From: Flavobacteriaceae bacterium
GTDB taxonomy: Bacteria; Bacteroidota; Bacteroidia; Flavobacteriales; Flavobacteriaceae
DNA: 64,000 bases
Reading direction: 5' to 3'
Assembly (NCBI GenBank): GCA_947371275.1
Contig: CANBOV010000001.1
Span: 18,182-82,181, forward strand
The first letter of the stretch is position 1; every line of letters starts with the position of its first letter. Made by a program: the position numbers and the translations under genes. Shown here in pieces: positions 10,764 through 18,943 of this stretch. Under the pieces are notes generated by a model. The model saw only the letters and a list, made by a program, of their open reading frames with translations. It made no database searches and was not told the origin of the DNA.

Positions 10764-10832
10764 TTATGCAATAGTGTACTCTGCGGAATTTTCCGGCATC
10801 ATGCAACACATATGGCAATTTGTGAATTTCAT
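10764..10832 (-). CDS. Met/Cys-rich leader peptide 1: MKFTNCHMCCMMPENSAEYTIA*
   Basis: 22-aa ORF with a CHMCCMM run; followed by terminator 1. Confidence 0.85.
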   Translation of the reverse strand: MKFTNCHMCCMMPENSAEYTIA

Positions 10833-10880
10833 CTCTTTCTTATTTTATGAGACAAACTTCTGAACTATTTTTTAAATGAC

Positions 10881-10911
10881 CAAACATAATTTGAAAATTT
10901 AACATTTGAAA
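10881..10911 (-). promoter_or_regulatory. Candidate Bacteroidota promoter for the leader-metYX-hom transcript
   Basis: Minus strand TATGTTTG (TAnnTTTG) with TTTC 19 nt upstream (one mismatch to TTTG). Confidence 0.5.
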
Positions 10912-10990
10912 TTTATTTATATATATTTAAATACTACGTATTTATAATTTTCATTAAATCATAAAAAAAATAAAAAAAACTAAATAGTAT

Positions 10991-11020
10991 TTTGTATTCT
11001 AATTAGTCTTTATACCTTTG
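10991..11020 (+). promoter_or_regulatory. Bacteroidota promoter for metK
   Basis: TTTG at 10991-10994, 18-nt spacer, TACCTTTG at 11013-11020. Confidence 0.75.
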
Positions 11021-11031
11021 CACACGAAAAT

Positions 11032-11081
11032 GGGAGGAAAAATTTGAACTGATTGCAACCTCGGTAAAAAATGCTAAAGCA
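11032..11081 (+). ncRNA. SAM-II (SAM_alpha)-like riboswitch aptamer
   Basis: GGAGG-AAAAATTTGAACTGATTGCAA-CCTC-GGTAAAAAATGCTAAAG: P1 GAGG/CCTC, loop TTTGAAC..ATTGCAA, 3' GCTAAA strand; at the transcript 5' end upstream of metK. Confidence 0.75.
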
Positions 11082-11119
11082 GAAACTCTCCTTTAGCATT
11101 CCCTGCAATCTTTTTTTTT
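11051..11119 (+). terminator. Terminator-like hairpin overlapping the SAM-II-like aptamer
   Basis: AATGCTAAAG/CTTTAGCATT 10-bp stem with outer GATTGCA/TGCAATC, then T9. Confidence 0.75.
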
Positions 11120-11151
11120 CGAATACAATAATATTAAACTAAATTATAGTT

Positions 11152-12402
11152 ATGGCTTATTTATTTACGTCGGAGTCAGTGAGTGAAGGACATCCAGACA
11201 AGGTGGCAGACCAAATTAGTGATGCATTAATCGACAACTTTTTGGCGTTTGATGCCGAGTCAAAAGTAGCTTGTGAAACTTTGGTTACGACTGGCCAGGT
11301 AATATTGGCAGGGGAAGTTAAATCAAGTACTTATCTTGATGTACAACAAATTGCAAGAGAAGTTATTCGTAAAATCGGATATACTAAAAGTGAATATATG
11401 TTTGAAGCCGATTCTTGTGGCGTTTTATCTGCTATTCACGAACAATCTGCCGATATTAATCAAGGAGTTGACAGAGCAAGTAAAGAAGATCAAGGAGCTG
11501 GGGACCAAGGTATGATGTTCGGATATGCTACTAATGAAACTGAAAACTATATGCCATTGGCATTAGATTTATCTCATGCTTTGTTAATTGAATTAGCCAA
11601 TTTAAGAAGAGAAAATAGTGAAATTAAATACCTTCGCCCTGATGCAAAATCACAAGTTACTTTAGAATATTCTGATGATAACAAACCGGTAAGAATCGAT
11701 GCAATTGTAATTTCAACTCAACATGATGATTTTGCAGATGAAGCTACCATGCTTGCCAAAATTAAAAGTGATTTGATTTCTATATTAATTCCAAGAATTA
11801 AGGCCAAATATCCTCAATATGCTCATTTCTTTAACGATAATATAACCTACCACATTAATCCAACAGGTAAATTTGTAATAGGTGGACCTCATGGAGATAC
11901 AGGATTAACTGGACGAAAAATAATTGTAGACACCTATGGTGGAAAAGGAGCTCATGGTGGTGGCGCTTTCTCTGGTAAAGACCCTTCTAAAGTAGACCGT
12001 TCTGCTGCTTATGCAACTCGCCATATTGCTAAAAACCTAGTCGCTGCAGGTTTGTGCGACGAAATATTAGTGCAAGTTTCCTATGCTATTGGGGTTGCAA
12101 AACCAACATCTATTAACGTAAATACTTATGGTACTGCTAAGGTAAATTTGACCGATGGAGAAATCAGTAAAGTTGTGGAAGGTATTTTTGATATGCGCCC
12201 CTACTTTATTGAGCAACGCCTAAAATTAAGAAATCCTATTTATAGTGAAACAGCTGCATATGGACACATGGGACGTAAACCAGAAACGGTCACAAAAACG
12301 TTCCAGCTACCAAATGGCGCTCCAAAAACAGTAACAGTAGAATTATTTACCTGGGAAAAACTAGACTTTGTAGATAAAGTTAAAGCTGCTTTCGGATTAT
12401 AA
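11152..12402 (+). CDS. metK: S-adenosylmethionine synthetase
   Basis: [43 protein letters not shown]. Confidence 0.98.
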   Translation: MAYLFTSESVSEGHPDKVADQISDALIDNFLAFDAESKVACETLVTTGQVILAGEVKSSTYLDVQQIAREVIRKIGYTKSEYMFEADSCGVLSAIHEQSADINQGVDRASKEDQGAGDQGMMFGYATNETENYMPLALDLSHALLIELANLRRENSEIKYLRPDAKSQVTLEYSDDNKPVRIDAIVISTQHDDFADEATMLAKIKSDLISILIPRIKAKYPQYAHFFNDNITYHINPTGKFVIGGPHGDTGLTGRKIIVDTYGGKGAHGGGAFSGKDPSKVDRSAAYATRHIAKNLVAAGLCDEILVQVSYAIGVAKPTSINVNTYGTAKVNLTDGEISKVVEGIFDMRPYFIEQRLKLRNPIYSETAAYGHMGRKPETVTKTFQLPNGAPKTVTVELFTWEKLDFVDKVKAAFGL

Positions 12403-12426
12403 AAAATTCCTAAACCAACCAAATAT

Positions 12427-12459
12427 AAAAAAGCCCCAAATTGATTTTTGGGGCTTTTT
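12427..12459. terminator. Bidirectional terminator between convergent metK and the OMP gene
   Basis: AAAAAAGCCCCAAA...TTTGGGGCTTTTT. Confidence 0.9.
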
Positions 12460-12463
12460 GTAT

Positions 12464-15163
12464 TTATAAGTTATACTTCAGACTGAATAGAACATACCGT
12501 GGTTGAACAAAATATTTAGAATTTGAAATAGTATATTGATTAAAACTATTATCATTAAGAGATTTTGTGTTTAATAAATTAGTTGCTGAAATTTTAAATT
12601 CCCATTTACTGTCTTTCTTTTGATAGACTAAGCTAGACGAAAGAAAATCATATTCATTGTCTGTTGTCTTATTATTATTATAATAATGGTAAAACTCATA
12701 CTCCGTAACCCACGCAAAACTTTTGAGAAAGTAATAATCTAAGGTGACAAATGGCTTATCGGTGGTGTACTTAATATGATTGTATTCATTTAAGGTATAC
12801 GTATAACCAACTTCTAAATTTGGCATGTTCCTAAAACTTGTAGAGGCTTTGATGGTGTAGTTTTGAGTAAAACTTTCAGTATCCTTAAACTGCCCCTGCA
12901 CGTTATTATAAAATTTCGACCAATTTATACTAGCACTTAGTGAGGCTTTATAGTACTTTAGAAAAGAACGGCCATAGCTCCCCATAGAAGAGAAGGTTTC
13001 ATCGGCAAAATTAGAATTATAAACTGTTGATATTTGGTTAGCATCTACAAAATTTACTATCGATTTTACAGCATTTATGGTTCTTGTATAAGTAGCATTA
13101 GCAAAAATATTTTCAAAATTGAACATATTATATTTAAAATAACGCAAAGAATGTACTTGTGATGTAGCATTTTCCAAATTACGATTTCCTTTAAACAAAT
13201 TGCTATAGTTTGACAATACATATCCCTCCGCTAATCGATTGATATCGGTAAAATCATTGCTTAAAGAAAAATTATACGTTAACGTTTCTGCTTTCTTAAT
13301 TTGATACACTGCATAAAAATCCGGAAGTACCTTAGCAAAATTGGCTTTAGCACCAGATCCCAATTGTTGATTATTCATCGTGTATTGATGTAAACTCACT
13401 CCAGGATTAAAAGTGAATTTTCCACTCAATATTTTATAATGCAAACCCATAAAAACATCATTAAAAATGTATCTTACCTCATTATTGACGGTTGGATCAT
13501 TTAAATCATTCTGAGCACTATTATCTAATATTTGGAAAATGTGGGAATTAAAATTTTGATTCGAATACGTATCGCCCAACGTTATATTGATATTACTTTT
13601 GGGTGTCACCATATAATAATAATCAAACTTGCTGTCTAATTTATTGGTTTTAACAAAACGGTTTTGATTAAGAATGGTTCTACTAGTTTGAGTTTGGGGG
13701 TTATATCCAAGTACATTAACAAAAGGCTTCGTTTGAATATTAGCATTATAAAAAGGGTCTTCATCCTGATATAGGTGCTGTACCTCAAAAGCAATAACAT
13801 TTTTATCGTTTAGCGTATAATACAAACCTAAACTTTGATTGAATGTGGTAGGTCGTTGTTTCTTGCTCGTGAAAATAGTTTCATTGTTTGTGCCTTCTTC
13901 AAACAGGAATCGCCTGTCTAAACTACTGAACTCATCCTGCTTAGAAAGCCTTCCTAACAAGTCATAATCAAATTGAAAATTACTATTAGGCTTATAACTA
14001 GAACTCAATTTAAATAAGCCAAAGTTACTCTTCTGACGAGCCTCTTCATTACTATTGGTTTGGCTATTGTCTAAAATTCTAGTAGTTTGTGATTCCGTCT
14101 CAAGCGAGGTCTTTGATCCCGAAAATATTCCGAAACCACTCAATGTCCAAGTTTTTGAGGGATTAAATGAAAAATTTGCTGCTCCAAATTTGGTGTCGAT
14201 ATCTTTGGCTCTGTTGTTTCTGAGCATTGAAATCCCTAAATCATTAGAAGAAACATTAAAACTACTGCCGCCTTTAGCCATTAATTTTTTGAAGCCACCA
14301 GTCATTTTAAAATAATCCTGAATGGTCAAAGGCAGTTCGCCGATATTGTTGAAATTAGTGATGACATTGATGCTGTATTTCGGACTGTAATAAAACACTT
14401 TGGGGTTGACGATGTAGCGATCCATTTTTTTATCACTACCACCCCCGCCTGCAGTAATATCGCCAAACCAAAAATTCTTTTTACCATCTTTTAGTTTAAT
14501 ATTCATTGCAACATTATCCTGATTGTTCTCTACGCCTTTTAGGATCGAGTTTTCATTATAATTTCTTAGAACTTGAACTTTATCAATAGCGTCTGCTGGG
14601 ATATTTTTAACTCCTAATTTAGTGTCGCCATCAAAAAAATCTTTACCTTCTACCATTAATTTAGATACTTTTTTACCTTCTACCTCAACTTCTCCATCAG
14701 CATTCACTTCAACACCAGGAAGTTTCTTCAGCACGTCTTCAAGCTTTTTTTCTGTTCCAGTCTTAAAAGAATCTGCGTTGTAAACAATTGTATCTCCTTT
14801 AATAGAAACTGGCATTTCACGTACAATTTCTACTCCCTCAAGTTCAATACCGCCACTTTCCATTGTAATGTTTTGCGTTATATTATCGGATTGCGTAGTA
14901 ATAGTAATTTCCTTATTTTTCATCCCTAAATAACTTAACTTAACAGTATAGCTACTATTAGGTTTTAGGTTCAATATAAACTTACCTTTATCATTGGTAA
15001 TGGCATAAGAATCCATGGCTTTAGTGCCTTGATTCATAGCCATGATATTAGCCATTTCTAATGGTTCTTTGTCTGTATTTTGAATAATCCCATCAAATCG
15101 AATATTCTGTGAAAAAGAAATAATACTGAAGAACAATAAGAAGAATTGGAAAATTCGCTTCAT
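12464..15163 (-). CDS. Outer membrane beta-barrel protein, carboxypeptidase-regulatory-like N-terminal domain (TonB-receptor-like)
   Basis: N-terminal regulatory-like repeat, VLKKLPGVEVNADGEVEVEGKKVSKLMVEGKDFF plug, long beta-barrel. Confidence 0.88.
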   Translation of the reverse strand: MKRIFQFFLLFFSIISFSQNIRFDGIIQNTDKEPLEMANIMAMNQGTKAMDSYAITNDKGKFILNLKPNSSYTVKLSYLGMKNKEITITTQSDNITQNITMESGGIELEGVEIVREMPVSIKGDTIVYNADSFKTGTEKKLEDVLKKLPGVEVNADGEVEVEGKKVSKLMVEGKDFFDGDTKLGVKNIPADAIDKVQVLRNYNENSILKGVENNQDNVAMNIKLKDGKKNFWFGDITAGGGGSDKKMDRYIVNPKVFYYSPKYSINVITNFNNIGELPLTIQDYFKMTGGFKKLMAKGGSSFNVSSNDLGISMLRNNRAKDIDTKFGAANFSFNPSKTWTLSGFGIFSGSKTSLETESQTTRILDNSQTNSNEEARQKSNFGLFKLSSSYKPNSNFQFDYDLLGRLSKQDEFSSLDRRFLFEEGTNNETIFTSKKQRPTTFNQSLGLYYTLNDKNVIAFEVQHLYQDEDPFYNANIQTKPFVNVLGYNPQTQTSRTILNQNRFVKTNKLDSKFDYYYMVTPKSNINITLGDTYSNQNFNSHIFQILDNSAQNDLNDPTVNNEVRYIFNDVFMGLHYKILSGKFTFNPGVSLHQYTMNNQQLGSGAKANFAKVLPDFYAVYQIKKAETLTYNFSLSNDFTDINRLAEGYVLSNYSNLFKGNRNLENATSQVHSLRYFKYNMFNFENIFANATYTRTINAVKSIVNFVDANQISTVYNSNFADETFSSMGSYGRSFLKYYKASLSASINWSKFYNNVQGQFKDTESFTQNYTIKASTSFRNMPNLEVGYTYTLNEYNHIKYTTDKPFVTLDYYFLKSFAWVTEYEFYHYYNNNKTTDNEYDFLSSSLVYQKKDSKWEFKISATNLLNTKSLNDNSFNQYTISNSKYFVQPRYVLFSLKYNL

Positions 15164-15184
15164 TTGTATAGAGTGCCGTAGCAT

Positions 15185-16096
15185 TTAGTTACCCATTCTC
15201 ATTTGCATTCTGTTCCCTCCTTGCCCTGGTCCATCATACATTTGACGCATTTCTTCCATTTTCTTTACTACCGTTTCGTCATATTTTTTTTGAGATACAA
15301 CATCCCCATTGCTTGAAGCTTTAATGGCTACTTTATCTTTTGGATTAAGTACTACTTTTGAACATAGTATTATAGTTTTACCATCATTTACTTCTAAAAT
15401 TAAACCCGGTAATCCCCAATAATTATCTGGTCCTTGATTCACCGCGATTTCGGGAGTATACCAAGCGGTTACTGTAATTTCCTTTGGAATTTCAAAATCA
15501 TCTATAAAATTGGTTTTTTTATTTTTATCATCTGCTTTAGAATCATCCTTTTTTTCCTCTTTATCTCTTTTTGGTCTATAATTTTTAAAATCAGTTTGAC
15601 TAACCGGACGCACAGCAGTTGCCTTAAAACAAGTATAACCACCGATAACTTTTGTCTCAGATTCCATTTTCCAATTTAATTTCGGTAATGAATCTTTTAC
15701 CAAAAACTCTTTGCCCATAAACTCCTTATCTACTATATATGACTTGTCTTTAACATTTTTGTAAAATGTACCGCCTCCACCTGAAATTGAATTAAACATC
15801 ATTCGCATTCCACCTCGTCCTTCATTTCCCCCAGGAGCATCAAGTTTTTCTTCTTCCTTATATATTGAAGCCGATTTATCAAAATTTAGAATAAATGTCT
15901 TTTCAAACATTTTTTTCATTCTCTCTTCAATCATTTTCTGCATTTCTGGCGTCATATCTTTATTTCCTTCAAAGCGAGATTTGAAATCAGCTGTGCTCGT
16001 TTTTGATTCATAAACAGCAATTCCTTGAAAATCTTTTTGGGCAAAAGTGCAATAAGACGTTAATGCAATTAACAAGGTATAAGTAAGTTTTCTCAT
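15185..16096 (-). CDS. GLPGLI family protein
   Basis: Contains GLPGLILEV; signal peptide; directly upstream of the OMP gene. Confidence 0.93.
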   Translation of the reverse strand: MRKLTYTLLIALTSYCTFAQKDFQGIAVYESKTSTADFKSRFEGNKDMTPEMQKMIEERMKKMFEKTFILNFDKSASIYKEEEKLDAPGGNEGRGGMRMMFNSISGGGGTFYKNVKDKSYIVDKEFMGKEFLVKDSLPKLNWKMESETKVIGGYTCFKATAVRPVSQTDFKNYRPKRDKEEKKDDSKADDKNKKTNFIDDFEIPKEITVTAWYTPEIAVNQGPDNYWGLPGLILEVNDGKTIILCSKVVLNPKDKVAIKASSNGDVVSQKKYDETVVKKMEEMRQMYDGPGQGGNRMQMRMGN

Positions 16097-16218
16097 TATT
16101 TTTCTAATTTTAAAGAACAAAGATGACGAATTGAATTAAATTATGTTACAATTTTTTGTTAAAATAGCAGTAGTAGATCTCTTGAAATTAAAACACTTTA
16201 CAGTAAATTAGCACTATC

Positions 16219-17010
16219 ATGAAAAAAGTATTTTATTTTACTCTATTATTTGTTATTTCTTCAGGATTCTGTCAAAAACCCAAACTTAAAACAACGGTTA
16301 TAGACACTAAAGAACTTGAAAATAAAATCTATTCAGGTTTTGATGGCTTAGGAAATAATTATTATATCAAGGAAAATGTTTTTATAAAACAAGATGCCAA
16401 GCAAAAATGGGAATATAAAAATGTTGCCCTAGGGAAAATAACTTCTGTTGATTTTATTAACCCATTACAAATTGTTCTTTTTTACGAAAACTTCAATACA
16501 GTAATAACTCTTGATAGCCAAATGAATGAAATTCAAAAATTAAATCTTTTTGACATTGACAATTCCATATTTGCTTCAAAAATTGGAATGTCCTCACAAA
16601 ATCAGTTTTGGATTTATAATGCTTTAACTCAACAAGTCATGTTGTTCAACTATGCAAACAATACCTTCAAAAATATTGGAAATCCTATTCATGAAAGTAT
16701 AAAATATACCCAATCTGATTTTAATGATTTTTATTGGATTGATGAAAACAATAATTGGTATTCAACTGATATTTTTGGCAAAGTAACTTTGTTGGCTAAC
16801 ATTCCACCTTGGGAAAAAATTCAAATTATTGATTCTGACCGGCTCTTGTTTTCACATGATAGTATTCTTTACTGCCTGAACAACAAAACAAAAGTCATCT
16901 ACGAAATAGAAATTGTTGAGAAATCGTTTCAGAATTTTTATTACAAAGACCAAATTTTAGCTATTTTTACCAACCAACAAATTAAGAATCTTAAATTAAA
17001 ATTACCATAA
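16219..17010 (+). CDS. Conserved hypothetical secreted protein
   Basis: Signal peptide MKKVFYFTLLFVISSGFCQ; overlaps the downstream kinase start. Confidence 0.7.
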   Translation: MKKVFYFTLLFVISSGFCQKPKLKTTVIDTKELENKIYSGFDGLGNNYYIKENVFIKQDAKQKWEYKNVALGKITSVDFINPLQIVLFYENFNTVITLDSQMNEIQKLNLFDIDNSIFASKIGMSSQNQFWIYNALTQQVMLFNYANNTFKNIGNPIHESIKYTQSDFNDFYWIDENNNWYSTDIFGKVTLLANIPPWEKIQIIDSDRLLFSHDSILYCLNNKTKVIYEIEIVEKSFQNFYYKDQILAIFTNQQIKNLKLKLP

Positions 17011-17624
17011 TGCACATAGCGGTAGCAGGAAACATCGGAGCAGGAAAGACAACGTTAACTCGATTTTTAGCCAAACATTTCAAATGGGAACCTCATTTTG
17101 AAGACGTAGTAGACAACCCTTATCTAGACGATTTTTACCACCAAATGGAACGCTGGTCATTCAACCTTCAAATTTACTTTTTAAACTCTCGTTTTCGTCA
17201 AGTACTGCAAATTAGAGAAAGTGGCAAGAACATCATTCAGGATAGAACGATTTATGAAGATGCACACATTTTCGCACCAAACTTACACGCAATGGGATTA
17301 ATGACTAATCGAGATTTTCAAAACTACACCTCTCTTTTTGAATTAATGGAAGGTTTAGTTGGTGCTCCCGACTTGCTAATCTATTTAAGAAGTTCAATTC
17401 CTAATTTAGTGTCCCAAATTCACAAGCGTGGACGAGATTATGAAAATACAATCTCCATAGACTATCTAAGCCGATTAAACGAACGCTACGAGGCTTGGAT
17501 TAGTACTTACGACAAAGGAAAATTATTAATTATAGATGTTGACAATATTGATTTCGTTAATAATCCTGAAGATTTAGGAACGATTATTAATCGAATTGAT
17601 GCCGAATTGAATGGATTGTTTTAG
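17010..17624 (+). CDS. Deoxynucleoside kinase family protein
   Basis: AVAGNIGAGKTTLTRFL Walker A; DRTIYEDAHIFA. Confidence 0.92.
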   Translation: MHIAVAGNIGAGKTTLTRFLAKHFKWEPHFEDVVDNPYLDDFYHQMERWSFNLQIYFLNSRFRQVLQIRESGKNIIQDRTIYEDAHIFAPNLHAMGLMTNRDFQNYTSLFELMEGLVGAPDLLIYLRSSIPNLVSQIHKRGRDYENTISIDYLSRLNERYEAWISTYDKGKLLIIDVDNIDFVNNPEDLGTIINRIDAELNGLF

Positions 17625-17634
17625 TCATCACAAT

Positions 17635-17669
17635 AAAAAAAAGCCCTGCAATTGCAGGGCTTTTTTTTA
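17635..17669. terminator. Bidirectional intrinsic terminator
   Basis: AAAAAAAAGCCCTGCAATTGCAGGGCTTTTTTTT. Confidence 0.9.
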
Positions 17670-17683
17670 TTGTTAATTAAATT

Positions 17684-18844
17684 TTATAAATTCAAAATCA
17701 CATATTGCAAAATCAAACCTGCATTTCCAATATTTCCGTTTGCATGATTATGGAACGTAGTAAAGTAAATCGTTCCGCTATTAGTGGTACTATCACAAGA
17801 CCCTAAAGTGTCCCCATGCGCCTCATGAGCCGCCCACTCCGATTGTTCTATTGTAATAGTTGTTGATATTCCTGAATCATCTGTATGACAAATTGTAATC
17901 CATCCATCGGTGCTGTCATCACCAACAGGAGATGTAACGGCACCTCCATTAAATTTATCTGTTTTCAACATCAATGCTTCATTATTATTTGAAGGATCTT
18001 TCACTAAAACATCCCAAAAACTGGCATCATAATTATTAATTCGTTCCCATCCTCCTAAATTATATTCAATATCAAGCGTTGAAAAACCCAAAGCTGCTGC
18101 CAAACTAGTATCACCTACTTGGGCTCCAGCGATGGTCATAGCAGACCCAGTAGTCTTAGAACATAATTTATCATCCAAAATAAAACCTCCTGCTTGACCA
18201 CAATTAGGGGAATTATATAATCCACCTGTCAAATAGGCTACAGCAAAATCCGAAGCATATAAACTACCGCCGTTAGTCACAAAATTAGCTAAATTAGTAT
18301 CAATAGCGTCATTTATACTTGTGTTATTTTGCTTAGCACCACAATCCAAAAAGATAATATCATATTGTGAAACCGTCGCATAATTAGCTAAATCATCGTT
18401 AGTGATTTGCGTAATAGCATATCCAAAACCAGTGACAACATCTTGTATTTTGTCATAAGCACCAGCCACATAGGCCATATTTGCAACTTGATCCAATCGA
18501 CAAGTTGAGGCATCAACTGTTAGAATTTGATCTTTCACAACCGTAATTTGTATTGCCGTTCTAAAATTGGCTCCGCCTCCGGTTTGCATATGGAGTGTTC
18601 GTGTTCCAATTGGAGCTTGAAAAGAAAAGTCACCATTAGCATCAGTGTGCGTAAAAAATAATTGTTTATTGTCGTCTTCTACAAAAACTAAAGCACCTCC
18701 TACTGGTTTTGAACCATTCTTAACTAATAATTTTCCGGAAACGGTTCCTGTTGGTTGCTTGGTTGACGAACTGTCATCTTTGCTACAGCTTATCGTCAAA
18801 AAGATTAAAGCAGCAAGTGTCACTAAAATTGATTTAATTTTCAT
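17684..18844 (-). CDS. Lipoprotein with carboxypeptidase-regulatory-like domain
   Basis: MKIKSILVTLAALIFLTISCSKDD lipobox; regulatory-like domain, then glutamine-amidotransferase-like stretch (DIIFLDCG...GGSLYASDF). Confidence 0.72.
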   Translation of the reverse strand: MKIKSILVTLAALIFLTISCSKDDSSSTKQPTGTVSGKLLVKNGSKPVGGALVFVEDDNKQLFFTHTDANGDFSFQAPIGTRTLHMQTGGGANFRTAIQITVVKDQILTVDASTCRLDQVANMAYVAGAYDKIQDVVTGFGYAITQITNDDLANYATVSQYDIIFLDCGAKQNNTSINDAIDTNLANFVTNGGSLYASDFAVAYLTGGLYNSPNCGQAGGFILDDKLCSKTTGSAMTIAGAQVGDTSLAAALGFSTLDIEYNLGGWERINNYDASFWDVLVKDPSNNNEALMLKTDKFNGGAVTSPVGDDSTDGWITICHTDDSGISTTITIEQSEWAAHEAHGDTLGSCDSTTNSGTIYFTTFHNHANGNIGNAGLILQYVILNL

Positions 18845-18943
18845 TGGCTTGATTGGTTTAATAAATAAAAATGTTTGATTTTTAGAGACTTGGGATTTCA
18901 AATATAACAAAAAAAACTTATCTTAAAAGAATTATCTTGCATT

